From Lachnoclostridium sp. UBA5725 (GTDB lineage: Bacteria; Bacillota; Clostridia; Lachnospirales; Lachnospiraceae): a stretch of 64,000 bases of DNA. The stretch lies in the NCBI GenBank assembly GCA_002419585.1, contig DIGJ01000013.1, forward strand, positions 148,251 through 212,250. The letters run 5' to 3'. Shown here in pieces: positions 34,078-43,355 of the stretch. A model generated the notes under the pieces. It did no database searches. It was given only the letters and a program-made list of their open reading frames with translations, and had not been told where the DNA came from. Positions within the stretch are counted from its first letter, which is position 1; every line of letters starts with the position of its first letter. A program made the translations under genes and the position numbers.

Positions 34078-35001
34078 CTACTCATCTGTTTTTCTTAATT
34101 TCAAAAATGCCTCAGAAAAAACTGCCTGTAATTTATTAGCAATATCGTCGTTCTTCTTTTCGATATCATTGATTTTTGTTAAACTTTGTTCCTGCGAATG
34201 AAAAATCACAGAAAAAGGTTTTTGTTCTTTCGTCGTTTTCACGATTTTTACATCATAGAATAGAGCCATGACCTTCATCCATATGTCATCTGCTGTAGGT
34301 GCATCCTTATGAATCAAATCCAAATCAAATACCATATCTCCAAAGATATGCGGAGGGTATAAACATCCAGCTCCTGTCGAAGCCATAATCATATGAGTAG
34401 GTGTTTCGACTCCCAAAGAAGAATATACCTTCCAATGAATGCAACTTGATATAGCCCCATTCTCCTCCAAAGGAAATAACTGAGCACGATTGCAAATGAT
34501 ACAAGATGGGTATTTTCTATGCCCTTCCATGAGTTTTTCGATGGAATTCGGTGGGTAGATCAAATCATCGTCATAAGTAATCAGTATATTATCTTCTTGC
34601 TCTTTCATAGCATAATAAAACTTTTTATAGGATTTTAGATCCTCACAAAACCGAATCTCTAGCCCTCGCTCTTGTAACAATCTTAAGCGTTCCGGGATTT
34701 CCCAATTGGGGAACTGTTCTTTTGCTAACCATAGTATAATTTGATCGGGTTTTAATGTTTGAAGCATCAAAGACTTTATGGAATAAGACACGATATTGAT
34801 CCGTTTTGGGAAGGATGTAATCGATACAATGATTTTGTTTTCTCTTGCTTTATTATTCAGTGGCTCATCAGGAATTTTAGCTCCTCGAATATAGCAATTT
34901 TCTAAAAACCACGCCACTTTATTGCGAATCCGACCAATATAAGGTATCCCAGATTTCCCTTCGGTACGTTTCAATGAATCACAAAATAAAATGAACTTCA
35001 T
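34078..35001 (-). CDS. GT-A fold glycosyltransferase
   Basis: 307 residues. KIIVSITSFPKRINIVSYSI and MLQTLKPDQIILWLAKEQFP open the fold, and ILITYDDDLIYPPNSIEKLM carries a YDDD acidic cluster as donor/metal site. ASTGAGCLYPPHIFGDMVFD follows, as in a group of transferases common in Gram-positive capsule loci. It overlaps the upstream transferase by four bases (ATGA), so both are cotranslated. Linkage and sugar unknown. Confidence 0.75.
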   Translation of the reverse strand: MKFILFCDSLKRTEGKSGIPYIGRIRNKVAWFLENCYIRGAKIPDEPLNNKARENKIIVSITSFPKRINIVSYSIKSLMLQTLKPDQIILWLAKEQFPNWEIPERLRLLQERGLEIRFCEDLKSYKKFYYAMKEQEDNILITYDDDLIYPPNSIEKLMEGHRKYPSCIICNRAQLFPLEENGAISSCIHWKVYSSLGVETPTHMIMASTGAGCLYPPHIFGDMVFDLDLIHKDAPTADDIWMKVMALFYDVKIVKTTKEQKPFSVIFHSQEQSLTKINDIEKKNDDIANKLQAVFSEAFLKLRKTDE

Positions 35002-35972
35002 TCCATCTCCTTCCCTTTTACATCTCCCGCCTTAAGCTTAAGCCATGTATGTTCTATCTTTCTTGCTACTTTGGTAGGAAAGGAAGGCTGCCATAGATTC
35101 TTTACTTTTTCAATATAGTGATAATCCTCAATCATGTATGTTGGGTGTATTAATGGAAACACACTATCTTGTACTGGAATTTCAAAAACATACCGGATAT
35201 CTTTTGGAAGCTTATAAATACTATCGGTAGCATGGGTTGCATTTTGAGAGGCGCCTATATTGGATACCATATTTACGGTTGGATAGATAACTAATCTTGC
35301 GTTTAGGACCGTACTAAATCCAACAATATGCTCCCAATAAGGAATCTTATCTTCTTTATGTTGCATTGCTTCCTTTATCATTCGATGGTGTACCTTGGAA
35401 TTATTATTTTTGTGATTCAATAAATCCTGATAATAAGAATCCTCCAAGACATCATAATTTTCCTGCCAGGTATCCGCTACTCGCCGCCAGCTTGCCCAGC
35501 CCCAGGAAGAACCAAACGAAGAAAAGAAATAACTATATCTTTTGTCCTCAATTCCATCAAACAACGTCTGCCCACAAATCCGGTCAATTCTCTCATCATG
35601 TTCATATCGGTCCAATAATTCTTTGCAAAAAGGGAAAAAGCTTTGTGATACCACAATATCATCCTCAAGAATAATACATTTATCTACAATGGAAAACGCC
35701 CATTTATGAGAATAAAAAGTGGAGGGATCACATCCATAATTGGTTTGGTTATACATTTTATAAACACTGCAGTTCCAATCAATATTTTCTGCAATTTTCC
35801 GACATTCCATAATGTTTTCTATATCATCTGGCCTATCTTTTCTTGGTCCATCCTGCCATAGTAGTAAAACACGCGGACGAGCGATTCTTACCTGTTCAAA
35901 GGTCTTTCGAAACTCCTCCGGGCGTGCAAAAAAGATACATAATACAGGGACATCAATTTTCCAGTTTTTCAT
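34998..35972 (-). CDS. GT2-like glycosyltransferase
   Basis: 324 residues. PVLCIFFARPEEFRKTFEQV and RIARPRVLLLWQDGPRKDRP are the N-terminal nucleotide-binding segments; CIILEDDIVVSQSFFPFCKE is a clear DxD-type motif (EDD), and SSFGSSWGWASWRRVADTW is a conserved aromatic segment seen in GT-A transferases of this group. No membrane segments. A long hairpin (36010-36042) lies between it and the polymerase gene. Confidence 0.75.
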   Translation of the reverse strand: MKNWKIDVPVLCIFFARPEEFRKTFEQVRIARPRVLLLWQDGPRKDRPDDIENIMECRKIAENIDWNCSVYKMYNQTNYGCDPSTFYSHKWAFSIVDKCIILEDDIVVSQSFFPFCKELLDRYEHDERIDRICGQTLFDGIEDKRYSYFFSSFGSSWGWASWRRVADTWQENYDVLEDSYYQDLLNHKNNNSKVHHRMIKEAMQHKEDKIPYWEHIVGFSTVLNARLVIYPTVNMVSNIGASQNATHATDSIYKLPKDIRYVFEIPVQDSVFPLIHPTYMIEDYHYIEKVKNLWQPSFPTKVARKIEHTWLKLKAGDVKGKEME

Positions 35973-36009
35973 AATTCCCCCTCACTTCCGCGATGCACTT
36001 TGCGCATAG

Positions 36010-36042
36010 CAAGTTTGTGTGCGCAGCACAGACACAAACTTG
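36010..36042 (-). other. Intra-operon hairpin between polymerase and glycosyltransferase
   Basis: CAAGTTTGTGT (36010-36020) pairs perfectly with ACACAAACTTG (36032-36042). No T run follows on the minus strand, so this is an RNA hairpin, possibly an end-stabiliser or processing site, instead of a clear terminator. Confidence 0.55.
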
Positions 36043-36063
36043 TTGAGTGAAAATGGTTTTCTT

Positions 36064-37323
36064 TCACTCTTCCTCCGTACCCATCGACTTCTCTTTCAAG
36101 CTCATCCATACCGGAATAAAGAAATACAAAATCAAAGCGATTTCAAAAGAAGTTCCAATTGGGTTAAAGATTGACAAAATAAAACAATACAGGCATGCAA
36201 TCTTAAATATATAGGTGTCGATTTCTTTTTCTTTTAATTGATATAACATATGCTTACTTGTTTGAAAGAACATGATTAGGTAGCTAAAAAGACCAATGAT
36301 TCCGCAGCTAGCCATTAATCCGAATACATAAGAGTGTGAAATATCCCCAATATCGGATGCTCCCCCCCAGACCGGACTTTGAATAAATGCTTTTAGTGCA
36401 TTCAAATATAATCTAGGACGAGAATGTAACACATTAATATCCTGGCTACCATTTATATACTGTGCCAACCATGAAAACTTATCTCTTAGCATATTCTGAT
36501 GTAAATGAATCGATAAATAGGCAAAGATATCTCCCAAATTGATAATAATAAGAATAAAAGCCATGATTAGTAACAATTTAATTACCACATTGGATACCTT
36601 GCTAAATAAAATCATTGCTGCAAATATCGTTGTCATAAGCAGTAATGCCGTATATTGAGCGGCTACTATATAAACATAACCTAGTACCACTATCGGTAAA
36701 TAGAGCAAACGTTTAACAACTGCACTGGTTTGTATGAAATTATATAAAAACAACAATACCAGTACCCCAACCATATAAGAAAATTCAAACCCTCCTACAT
36801 TTTCCAGTCTGTAGGAAGCGACATTGGACGATATGGTCACCCCTTCTGCCAGCTCTCTTGCAAGCATCGGTCTTTGAACCAAGGCCATTAATGAAACGAA
36901 AATGATATATAATATCATGCAGAGCATAACTATAATGGTACGCTTTCTTGCTTTTAGTTTCATTTTATTGATTGCATAAACGCCCATTGCTGCCGGCAAA
37001 AAAAACCTGACATTTCGAACAAATTCATTCATGCTTTCCTTTAAATCACCGGGGATTTTCACCGTAAAATATAGAAACGCCAAAAGCGCAGAAGTAATGA
37101 TAAGATAAAGAATGAATTTTTGCGACCTGCTAAAGAATAAAAAGGGCAGGCTAATCAGCATCAATAAGGCAGCCACGATATATGGAACGGTATATTTAAA
37201 ATAAGGCAGAACATACACGGTAAATACAGTAATTACATAAATAAAAAATGTAAAACTAACGAATTCATCTGCCGTAATTTTATAATTCAAAGAATTATAA
37301 ATGATCTTACTTACTCTATTCAT
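36064..37323 (-). CDS. wzy: Wzy-type polysaccharide polymerase
   Basis: 419 residues with about ten to eleven transmembrane helices and one larger outside loop (about residues 270-330) containing HSRPRLYLNALKAFIQSPVW and GASDIGDISHSYVFGLMASC, as in the Wzy_C/O-antigen ligase-like polymerases. It starts at 37323, overlapping the upstream GT4 gene by eight bases. Wzy joins flipped repeat units outside the membrane. An O-antigen ligase role is less likely in a Gram-positive. Confidence 0.8.
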   Translation of the reverse strand: MNRVSKIIYNSLNYKITADEFVSFTFFIYVITVFTVYVLPYFKYTVPYIVAALLMLISLPFLFFSRSQKFILYLIITSALLAFLYFTVKIPGDLKESMNEFVRNVRFFLPAAMGVYAINKMKLKARKRTIIVMLCMILYIIFVSLMALVQRPMLARELAEGVTISSNVASYRLENVGGFEFSYMVGVLVLLFLYNFIQTSAVVKRLLYLPIVVLGYVYIVAAQYTALLLMTTIFAAMILFSKVSNVVIKLLLIMAFILIIINLGDIFAYLSIHLHQNMLRDKFSWLAQYINGSQDINVLHSRPRLYLNALKAFIQSPVWGGASDIGDISHSYVFGLMASCGIIGLFSYLIMFFQTSKHMLYQLKEKEIDTYIFKIACLYCFILSIFNPIGTSFEIALILYFFIPVWMSLKEKSMGTEEE

Positions 37324-38494
37324 TGATTAACATCCTTTTATATAGTTCATAATATTTTTCATACATGAATTGATTGCTATACTGATTTACAGCGATGGAA
37401 CTAATTTTCACTTTATTGATATCCTGTTTCAACCACTGCTTCAGATTATCTTCTAATTGATCTAGATCAGCGTAGATAGAAAATGATGAAAATGTAGGGA
37501 TAGCTATCGTTTCTGGCGCTCCTGCAAAAAATCCGACCACAGGGGCTCCGCAGCAAAGACTTTCCACCACAATCATACTGTAAGTTTCTTTTTGACTGGT
37601 CAAAATTACTGCATCTGCCATGCTATAATACATGGAAAGTTCCACCTGATCGCTGATGTGTTTTATACCAACAACATTATTAGGTAGTGTTACAGTGCCG
37701 TTATAGCCAACTATAATGAATCTAATTTCCGGCATTCGCTTCGCCAATGTCAGAACATAGTTACCGCCTTTTATCGGATCATTAAAATTTGGTGTAACAT
37801 ATAATACCGTTTTTCCTTGAAAAATTGATTTTATCTCATCATTTATCTCCTCAAGCGTACGATAGTGAAAAACATCCGTATCAACTCCATTCGGGATTGT
37901 TTCATGATAAAAATCGCTTAATATCGAGGATCTTTTTGCGCGGTCCATTAACCAGTTTGATACCGACACAACATGCAATTTATCAAAACCGCGAAACGCT
38001 TTTTTCATCTTCCGATATGATTTTTCGGCTCTTGGATAGGAACTTTCACATTTCTTGCATCCATCAATCCACTGATTACATTCCAATGCATGCGGACAAT
38101 TTGCGGTATACATAAATTCTGCATGTAATGTTAATACCGTCGGAATCTTTGATTTTTTTAGAAACGTAATGAATTGATATATATTTACAAAATATCCGTT
38201 GATACACTGTATATGGACAATATCCGGCTGTTCTCTTTTTATAATATGAATTAATTTGAATGTGGGGAACAGACATTTATTATAATGCATGCCTGTTAAT
38301 TCACTGATCTTCTTACGAACCTTAGAAAAGACTTCGGATGCTGTCTTGTAAACATCTTCTTCTCTCACTCTTTTTCCTCTGCCATAGCAGATGATTGCCT
38401 CATGCCCATTCCTCTTTAGATTGGTTGCGAGCTCATAGGTTATCTTACCGGTGCTTCCTTTCTTATAAACCACATTAATCTGCAATACTTTCAT
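37316..38494 (-). CDS. GT4 glycosyltransferase
   Basis: 392 residues. Begins VLQINVVYKKGSTGKITYEL and has the GT-B pattern with HVVSVSNWLMDRAKRSSIL, VLYVTPNFNDPIKGGNYVLT and the donor site SQKETYSMIVVESLCCGAPV, equivalent to E-x7-E of GT4. It overlaps the upstream gene by 20 bases and the polymerase by eight. Sugar specificity unknown; SMADAVIL precedes the donor loop as in retaining GT4 enzymes. Confidence 0.85.
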   Translation of the reverse strand: MKVLQINVVYKKGSTGKITYELATNLKRNGHEAIICYGRGKRVREEDVYKTASEVFSKVRKKISELTGMHYNKCLFPTFKLIHIIKREQPDIVHIQCINGYFVNIYQFITFLKKSKIPTVLTLHAEFMYTANCPHALECNQWIDGCKKCESSYPRAEKSYRKMKKAFRGFDKLHVVSVSNWLMDRAKRSSILSDFYHETIPNGVDTDVFHYRTLEEINDEIKSIFQGKTVLYVTPNFNDPIKGGNYVLTLAKRMPEIRFIIVGYNGTVTLPNNVVGIKHISDQVELSMYYSMADAVILTSQKETYSMIVVESLCCGAPVVGFFAGAPETIAIPTFSSFSIYADLDQLEDNLKQWLKQDINKVKISSIAVNQYSNQFMYEKYYELYKRMLINE

Positions 38495-39770
38495 GTTCGA
38501 TGCAACCTTTCAGAATACGTTTGACCATTCGGCTTTGTTTTGTACTATCATGATTTTTAGAAGCTACGATTCGAGCTTTATCCGCATAGTTACTTCTCAA
38601 CTTGCCAGAATCCATTAGTCTTCGGATGGTATCCTCTAAATCCTTACGATCCGTCACAACTGCAGCACACGCATTCTTTTTAAGGTATTGAATGGAGGCT
38701 ATGTCTTGCGGTCCATATGCCAATAAACACACTCCACTGGCTAGACTATCTGCAATTTTCGTAGAAATAGAGTAACGTACTCGTAGTCTATCCTGTGGCT
38801 GAAAGGATTCCGCATGTATCAATAAGCGATAGCTTTGCATTGCTTCAAATACCTTGCTCCCAGGAATAATATTCATCATTTGAATGGATTTGATATGCTC
38901 AAATACCTTTCCTTGTTCTTTCGCTTGGATACTTGCGTATATTTCCAATCGATAATGGGTATTATCGGTTTCATTGATTCGATCCAATGCTTCTCCTATA
39001 TGGCTAAGGGACAAATCTCTATTTATCGATAGACCTCCAAAATATGCTATTGTTTCTTGCTTTACTTTCGGTATGGAATCTGTGATACAAAAATTGGTTC
39101 CAGTTGATACCGTCTTCGCATCGCATCCAAATTCTTTTATATAGGCATCCGTTAGTTCCTCGCATATTGTTAGTACTGTTTTTGATTTTGTTATGCGTTT
39201 TTTTATTTCTTTTCTTAAAAACCTCATATAAAATCTTCCAATCAAAGATGGGGTTATCGAAGAAAAATAAAAGTCATCGCAGATGTAACTTACTACTGGA
39301 ACATCTAATTTTTGGCTAATATACGTGACAACATGATAAAAAAATAAAGAGCTACCAGGGGCGACAAATATGCAGTCTGGCTTTTCGATATTTAGCCAGT
39401 TTGAAAGTTCTAGTGATTTCCAATGTCCCAATTTCCATAGGATACTCCGGCATATTAATTTTATATATTTGCTTTTATTTTTGTTTTGAAAAATAAGTTC
39501 CTCTTTATTGTTTTGATAAAGCTTGTTATCGGAATGAATTTCTTGCCTCTCAATTTTCTTCCCAGCCGAATTTAATGTAAAAATGCTTTTTAATACTTCC
39601 TTATCCGTAATTCTAAAATAGCTCCCACATTTTTTCAGATTCGGTATGGTCGGATAGATATACAATTGGATTAATTCTTCTTCGCTAAATTCAGAAAATA
39701 GGGAAAGCAGTGTTTTTCCCATATTGTTATAATCTGTAATTGGGTTGTGACTAATAATTAGAACCTTCAT
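38475..39770 (-). CDS. GT-B fold glycosyltransferase (GT4-like)
   Basis: 431 residues. VLIISHNPITDYNNMGKTLL is the N-terminus, CIFVAPGSSLFFYHVVTYIS and VSYICDDFYFSS follow, and STKIADSLASGVCLLAYGPQ is the donor-binding region, with D-S-L-A-S-G in the place of the usual ExMAxG. GT4-type activity is likely, although the catalytic Glu is a Asp here. It overlaps both neighbours (4 and 20 bases). Specific sugar unknown. Confidence 0.75.
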   Translation of the reverse strand: MKVLIISHNPITDYNNMGKTLLSLFSEFSEEELIQLYIYPTIPNLKKCGSYFRITDKEVLKSIFTLNSAGKKIERQEIHSDNKLYQNNKEELIFQNKNKSKYIKLICRSILWKLGHWKSLELSNWLNIEKPDCIFVAPGSSLFFYHVVTYISQKLDVPVVSYICDDFYFSSITPSLIGRFYMRFLRKEIKKRITKSKTVLTICEELTDAYIKEFGCDAKTVSTGTNFCITDSIPKVKQETIAYFGGLSINRDLSLSHIGEALDRINETDNTHYRLEIYASIQAKEQGKVFEHIKSIQMMNIIPGSKVFEAMQSYRLLIHAESFQPQDRLRVRYSISTKIADSLASGVCLLAYGPQDIASIQYLKKNACAAVVTDRKDLEDTIRRLMDSGKLRSNYADKARIVASKNHDSTKQSRMVKRILKGCIEHESIAD

Positions 39771-41020
39771 TGATTGATACTCTCATTCTTTTGATTTATA
39801 GTTGAGTGAATCAGTTCCGTAAGAAGCACATAATTCTTTTGCCGATCAAATTTATCCTGATATAAACGGAATGCATTCTCTTTCATCGTATCTTTTAGCG
39901 CCTCATCCTCATATAACGTCATAATCGCATGGGCAATTTCCGTTGCATTCCCATTTTTTACGTTCATTCCTGCTCGATATTTCTCCAACAAATTTCGGTA
40001 TTCTTCACTATTTTGTGTATTAATAACAGGCAACGCTGCTGCTGCATAATCCGATACTTTATTTATGATACTAGCTACGGACCTACCTACGATTGGATTG
40101 ACGGCCACATCACACAGCATTAACATTTTCATCATAACGCCGTAATCTAGAACTCCGTAAAAGTTGCAGTTTACATCGAGTTCCTTCGCATATCGCATAA
40201 ATTCCTCTATTAAGGGGCCGGTTCCCATGACTTGAAATTTTATCGTAGTGATACCACTATCTTTTATTATCTTTAAGGCATTCAATACAACTTTGATATC
40301 ATAACTATGTCCAAGTGCACCAGCATATCCGATCCAAAATTCAGCCTCCGGTTTTTCTATCGTAATCCCCTCTGTTTTATTCAAAACCAGTTCACTGTCT
40401 GTTCCAATGTATATACTTAGACCAGAGGTATCCTTTTTATTGTATTTTAAAGCCCGTTTTACATAGGTATCGGAAACAGCGACAATCTTATCCGCATTTT
40501 TATATATTCTATTTTCCTGCACCATCATAGGAGCAAATAAAACATCCGATAGGACTGGAATATTCAGTGCCATTTTAAACGCCTCCGGCCATAAATCCTG
40601 AACATCAAGAATTACAGGGATTTTATTCTTATTGGCATATTTTATTACCTTATCGGCTACCGTTAGCGTCGGTACAGAAACGATGATGGCATCTGGCTTT
40701 TTCCTTTTTTTCAAATAGCGAAGCACATGATTACCAAACTGAATATAGCTGTAGATACGCTTGAAACTAATATTTCTCTTATAACCATGCTCTGGCAGCA
40801 ATGTCATTTGATAAGGCAGCTCATTTAGATTCAGCTCTTTTGTCTTTCGATGCGTTTTCTTCATATGGCAAAAGTTAGAGGTTATGACCTCCAAGTCAAA
40901 ATCCTTTACCAAAAGATCCGCAAAGGTTCGGTACCTGCTGCTTGATTTTTCATGTTCAAAGTGCCAGTAATTTGCAATGAATAGGATATCCTTTCTGGAG
41001 TCTAAATATATTGTGTTCAT
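39767..41020 (-). CDS. GT4 glycosyltransferase, WbuB-like
   Basis: 417 residues. ILFIANYWHFEHEKSSSRYR, AIIVSVPTLTVADKVIKYAN, DVQDLWPEAFKMALNIPVL and IYIGTDSELV are the N-terminal domain; SIINKVSDYAAAALPVINTQ is the donor region. The DVQDLWPE segment and length resemble WbuB, which transfers L-FucNAc. That would fit the capE/F/G pathway in the same operon, but the link is inference from sequence pattern. Overlaps the aldolase gene by four bases. Confidence 0.8.
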   Translation of the reverse strand: MNTIYLDSRKDILFIANYWHFEHEKSSSRYRTFADLLVKDFDLEVITSNFCHMKKTHRKTKELNLNELPYQMTLLPEHGYKRNISFKRIYSYIQFGNHVLRYLKKRKKPDAIIVSVPTLTVADKVIKYANKNKIPVILDVQDLWPEAFKMALNIPVLSDVLFAPMMVQENRIYKNADKIVAVSDTYVKRALKYNKKDTSGLSIYIGTDSELVLNKTEGITIEKPEAEFWIGYAGALGHSYDIKVVLNALKIIKDSGITTIKFQVMGTGPLIEEFMRYAKELDVNCNFYGVLDYGVMMKMLMLCDVAVNPIVGRSVASIINKVSDYAAAALPVINTQNSEEYRNLLEKYRAGMNVKNGNATEIAHAIMTLYEDEALKDTMKENAFRLYQDKFDRQKNYVLLTELIHSTINQKNESINQ

Positions 41021-41874
41021 CCAGTTATCCCCAAGTTCTTATTCCTATTATTTGCTGCTATCTCCATTGCTTTCCCATAAACAAAGTTACGGTTCTCTTC
41101 GAAGAATAAAGCGTCTTTATCCTGTAACATATCTTCCAGCTCTCTGATTTCTTTTACGCCTTTTGTAAATCTCTCCTTTGCTTCCTTCCGATCCTCTATT
41201 TTAGTCGCATCAAAGAAGCTTCTTGATAAAATCACCATACTAGAGCCCAATCGATAATGCTCCCCAATAATATATTCGGCAGGCAAATCCCCATTTCCAG
41301 GCTTTGATATTCCTCCAAAACCATATGGGATTCCTTTTAATTTGCATTTATTACATATCCTTTCTACCGTTCCATCCGCTAATGGTTCAAACATAAAGTC
41401 CATATTATAAGATAAATGCAAATCATTTAAACCAATATAGACAGAATCAATTCCTTCTACATCGAGAATATCATCCATATACTCCACTGCTTCTGCCGTT
41501 TCACATAGCAGACATGTCTTAGCCTTACCACCTACATAAGAAATAAAAGCGTTTGCTTCCTCCTTCGTCTTAAAATACGGAAGCATGACAATATCCGCTC
41601 CCTTTTGAATCACACTCTCTATTTCATCTTTCGAACCAACAAAAATCGGATTTATACGAACCAGTAATTTTGCTTTCGTTAGACTTTCCTTGATTTTTTC
41701 GATATCTTCTATCGAATGACGAGAAATAACGGTATCATACTTACCTTGCCGTTCAACCTTTCCATTTATTTCCAGATCAACAAACAGGATATCAACACCG
41801 CTGTCTTCGGCTATTTTAGCAATTTCTAAATTATTTGTTATATATAATAAATTTAATGCCATACCCAACCTCAT
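41017..41874 (-). CDS. HpcH/HpaI aldolase family protein inside the polysaccharide operon
   Basis: 285 residues. MRLGMALNLLYITNNLEIAK leads into DSGVDILFVDLEING, KLLVRINPIF (metal-site Arg), GADIVMLPYFKTKEEANAFI, CLLCETAEAVEYMDDILDVE (Glu ligand) and VYIGLNDLHLSYNMD (Asp). These are the conserved residues of class II HpcH/HpaI and citrate-lyase-type aldolases, which split or join 2-oxo acid and aldehyde. It overlaps the WbuB-like GT gene by ATGA, so it belongs to the operon. It could make a carboxylated substituent; there is no family precedent known to me. Confidence 0.85.
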   Translation of the reverse strand: MRLGMALNLLYITNNLEIAKIAEDSGVDILFVDLEINGKVERQGKYDTVISRHSIEDIEKIKESLTKAKLLVRINPIFVGSKDEIESVIQKGADIVMLPYFKTKEEANAFISYVGGKAKTCLLCETAEAVEYMDDILDVEGIDSVYIGLNDLHLSYNMDFMFEPLADGTVERICNKCKLKGIPYGFGGISKPGNGDLPAEYIIGEHYRLGSSMVILSRSFFDATKIEDRKEAKERFTKGVKEIRELEDMLQDKDALFFEENRNFVYGKAMEIAANNRNKNLGITG

Positions 41875-41905
41875 TCCAAAATTAATTATTTGGCATTATA
41901 AAATA

Positions 41906-41939
41906 ATGATTTGCAACGCATTATTCATTTGCAAATCAT
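41906..41939 (-). other. Intra-operon hairpin after the sugar transferase gene
   Basis: ATGATTTGCAA (41906-41916) pairs with TTGCAAATCAT (41929-41939), then ATTTTATAATG on the minus strand. It lies between the initiating transferase and the aldolase and may reduce read-through into the rest of the operon. Confidence 0.5.
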
Positions 41940-41967
41940 CCTTTTATTTATCAGTTAGAACAGTACA

Positions 41968-42582
41968 TTAATTTTTTTCTTTCTTATTTCGAACCGTTAT
42001 TTCGGTATTCACATTGTTTCGCATGGTTAATACCACAAGGATTGTTTTCAAAAATATGTTGAAGTCGCCATGAAAAGTAAGCGTTTCAACATATTCCACA
42101 TCGTATTGAATCCTTTGATCCCACTCTAATCCTTTGCGTCCATTAATCTGCGCCAAGCCTGTTAACCCAGGTCTTACATGAAATCGTTTCTTTTGCAAAT
42201 CCGTATACTCATCAAACGGCCATGGATGATACGTAAGTGCAGGGCGAGGTCCAATGATAGACATATCCCCTTTTATAATGTTAAAAAACTGCGGGAACTC
42301 ATCCATGCTGGTTTTACGAATAATCCTTCCTATCCGTGTAACTCTTGCATCTCCTTTTTGCTCGTAGACACCCTCTTTTTCTGCTCCAACATACATGGAA
42401 CGGAATTTGTATATTTGAAATACGTTTCCATTTAGCCCTAATCTAGTTTGTTTAAAAACCACAGGACCTTTCGAATCCAGTTTTATGAATAGGCATATGA
42501 GAAGTAATAGTGGCATGAGAATGATAAGGCCAAGGAAGGACAGAACAACATCCAATACTCTTTTTACTTTTATATAGTTCAT
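41968..42582 (-). CDS. Initiating sugar-1-phosphate transferase (PglC/WbaP C-terminal type)
   Basis: 204 residues. One re-entrant N-terminal helix (VVLSFLGLIILMPLLLLICL), then GPVVFKQTRLGLNGNVFQIY, KFRSMYVGAEKE, KTSMDEFPQFFNIIKGDMS and IGPRPALTYHPW, with PGLTGLAQINGRKGLEWDQR. This is the minimal monotopic PGT fold that moves a sugar-phosphate from UDP-sugar to undecaprenyl phosphate. DE in SMDEFPQ is the catalytic dyad. The donor could be UDP-GlcNAc-derived; not proven. Translated close behind the PHP phosphatase. Confidence 0.92.
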   Translation of the reverse strand: MNYIKVKRVLDVVLSFLGLIILMPLLLLICLFIKLDSKGPVVFKQTRLGLNGNVFQIYKFRSMYVGAEKEGVYEQKGDARVTRIGRIIRKTSMDEFPQFFNIIKGDMSIIGPRPALTYHPWPFDEYTDLQKKRFHVRPGLTGLAQINGRKGLEWDQRIQYDVEYVETLTFHGDFNIFLKTILVVLTMRNNVNTEITVRNKKEKN

Positions 42583-42635
42583 ATAAACGAACGCCTTCTA
42601 TCTACAAATGGGCAAACAAGTTACAAGTCAATTTG

Positions 42636-43355
42636 TTATATTAAATAGTAAAATTTATCCCGAAGTATTTTCCCTTCTATTATCTGTTTGCTATTATTCA
42701 TTAAATGCAAACAAAAATCATCGCCAAATTTTTTACGCACAACCTCATATGCTTCCGCAATTTTAGGCATACGTTGTTTCGTATTATGACAATCACTAGC
42801 CAATACATCAATATACCCTTTTTTCATGTATTGAAATGCCCTGGCTCTTGTCTTTTTGTCAACGATAGAATCCGCATTTACTTGTATGATACAGCCGATA
42901 TCAATCAGTTTTTTTATCAGTTTGTTACTTTTTTTGATTGCCTGATATCGTTCTATATGTGCAATGATTGGAATAACTCCATAATAATCAATGAGGTGCT
43001 CTATCTTATAAAATAGATCATTTTCCCATTTCTTTTTATATGGTAATTCCAATAGTAAGTAGTTCGTGTTTTCTACACATAAAGGAGAGAGATCCATGTA
43101 ATGAAATAAATAATCATTGAGTGCGGTCTCGCTTCCTGAAAGCAAACGGATATCGGATTCTTTCATAAGAGACATGGAAGAGGCTCTTTTTTCTAAAAAG
43201 TCAGTCATCGTTATCCTCGAAGGATCAAAATGTGGAGTACATACCGCCACTTCAACATTTTGCTTTCGTAGGAGTTCTGTCAGAATCACTGCTTCCTCAT
43301 ACGTTGCAGCTCCATCATCAATATAGGGAAGAATATGTGTATGAAGATCTATCAT
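42636..43355 (-). CDS. PHP-type protein-tyrosine phosphatase (CpsB/CapC family)
   Basis: 239 residues. MIDLHTHILPYIDDGAATYE contains the DxHxH metal motif of PHP enzymes; CTPHFDPSRITMTDFLEKRA, IIAHIERYQAIKKSN and VLASDCHNTKQRMP carry the remaining His and Asp ligands. CpsB removes phosphate from the BY-kinase C-terminal tyrosines. It overlaps the kinase gene by four bases, so the two are coexpressed. Confidence 0.92.
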   Translation of the reverse strand: MIDLHTHILPYIDDGAATYEEAVILTELLRKQNVEVAVCTPHFDPSRITMTDFLEKRASSMSLMKESDIRLLSGSETALNDYLFHYMDLSPLCVENTNYLLLELPYKKKWENDLFYKIEHLIDYYGVIPIIAHIERYQAIKKSNKLIKKLIDIGCIIQVNADSIVDKKTRARAFQYMKKGYIDVLASDCHNTKQRMPKIAEAYEVVRKKFGDDFCLHLMNNSKQIIEGKILRDKFYYLI

